The position numbers and the translations under genes were made by a program. Shown piece after piece: positions 12,385 through 12,469 of a DNA stretch of 12,469 nucleotides; the first letter of the stretch is position 1; each line of letters begins with the position of its first letter. This stretch comes from Sporolactobacillus pectinivorans (GTDB lineage: Bacteria > Bacillota > Bacilli > Bacillales > Sporolactobacillaceae): assembly GCF_002802965.1 (NCBI RefSeq), contig NZ_NXGA01000002.1, positions 1 through 12,469 on the forward strand. Direction: 5' to 3'. The notes under the pieces were generated by a model that worked only from the letters and a program-made list of their open reading frames with translations, made no database searches and was not told the DNA's origin.

Positions 12385-12469
12385 TTAATAAACTTTATAC
12401 GTTTGTCCAGTTTGAGCGCCTTCAACACTTTTAATAAATGCATTTGCTACTTTATCAACTGGAACAGCT
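12385..12469 (-). CDS. C-terminal end of a probable SDR/NAD(P)-binding oxidoreductase (partial)
   Basis: The minus strand from the window edge encodes AVPVDKVANAFIKSVEGAQT, then GQTYKVY and the TAA at 12385-12387. The PVDKVANAFIKSVEG helix and the TYKVY ending fit the C-terminus of short-chain dehydrogenase or NAD(P)H-binding epimerase-like proteins common in staphylococci. Only 27 residues are visible, so the call rests on flavour alone. The gene continues beyond the window. Confidence 0.5.
   Translation of the reverse strand, partial: AVPVDKVANAFIKSVEGAQTGQTYKVY

Overview
The window is AT-rich DNA from a Gram-positive bacterium, almost certainly a Staphylococcus. It carries one complete IS431/IS257-type element and the right end of a second, strong purine-rich ribosome binding sites, a CsoR/CopA/CopZ copper module and an LPETG sortase-anchored protein. 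It reads as mobile or accessory DNA pieced together from several plasmids; whether it lies on a plasmid or in the chromosome cannot be decided from the window.

Layout. Bases 1-77 are the right end of an IS431-like element. It cuts into a theta-type replication initiator gene, of which only the C-terminal end survives (78-345). A DUF536/Par-like plasmid gene follows (364-849), then a 360-base gene-free stretch with four inverted repeats, including a perfect 27-bp-arm palindrome. Next is metal homeostasis: a CzcD-like zinc exporter (1212-2153); a glutaredoxin-like thiol protein on the other strand (2194-2469); and a CsoR-controlled copper operon of csoR, copA, copZ and a cytosolic histidine-rich protein built of two H-x12-HxHP domains (2644-6284). 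A GNAT acetyltransferase closes this part (6477-7004). In the copper module, CsoR should release two operator sites when Cu(I) rises, CopZ should hand Cu(I) to CopA for export, and the two-domain protein is a plausible extra copper binder.

The most striking element is on the minus strand at 7272-7945: a complete type III (ToxIN/AbiQ-like) toxin-antitoxin system. It has a near-consensus promoter, three tandem 35-nt antitoxin RNA repeats, a terminator hairpin, and a 160-aa ToxN/AbiQ-family endoribonuclease. The divergent middle repeat differs from its neighbour at nine positions; eight of them form four compensatory base pairs that together define an H-type pseudoknot. Such systems are known for abortive infection against phages and for plasmid maintenance.

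After a decayed stretch (7946-8372) and a membrane-protein gene cut at its 5' end, a complete IS431-like element (8900-9688) lies in the same orientation as the first. The two copies bound an 8.8-kb segment. Beyond it are a broken mobC gene and a probable oriT of a small mobilizable plasmid (9689-10130). The last part is different cargo: a membrane protein whose expected start codon reads ATA, a small LPXTG surface protein, a divergent lipoprotein, and the 3' end of a probable short-chain dehydrogenase-like gene.
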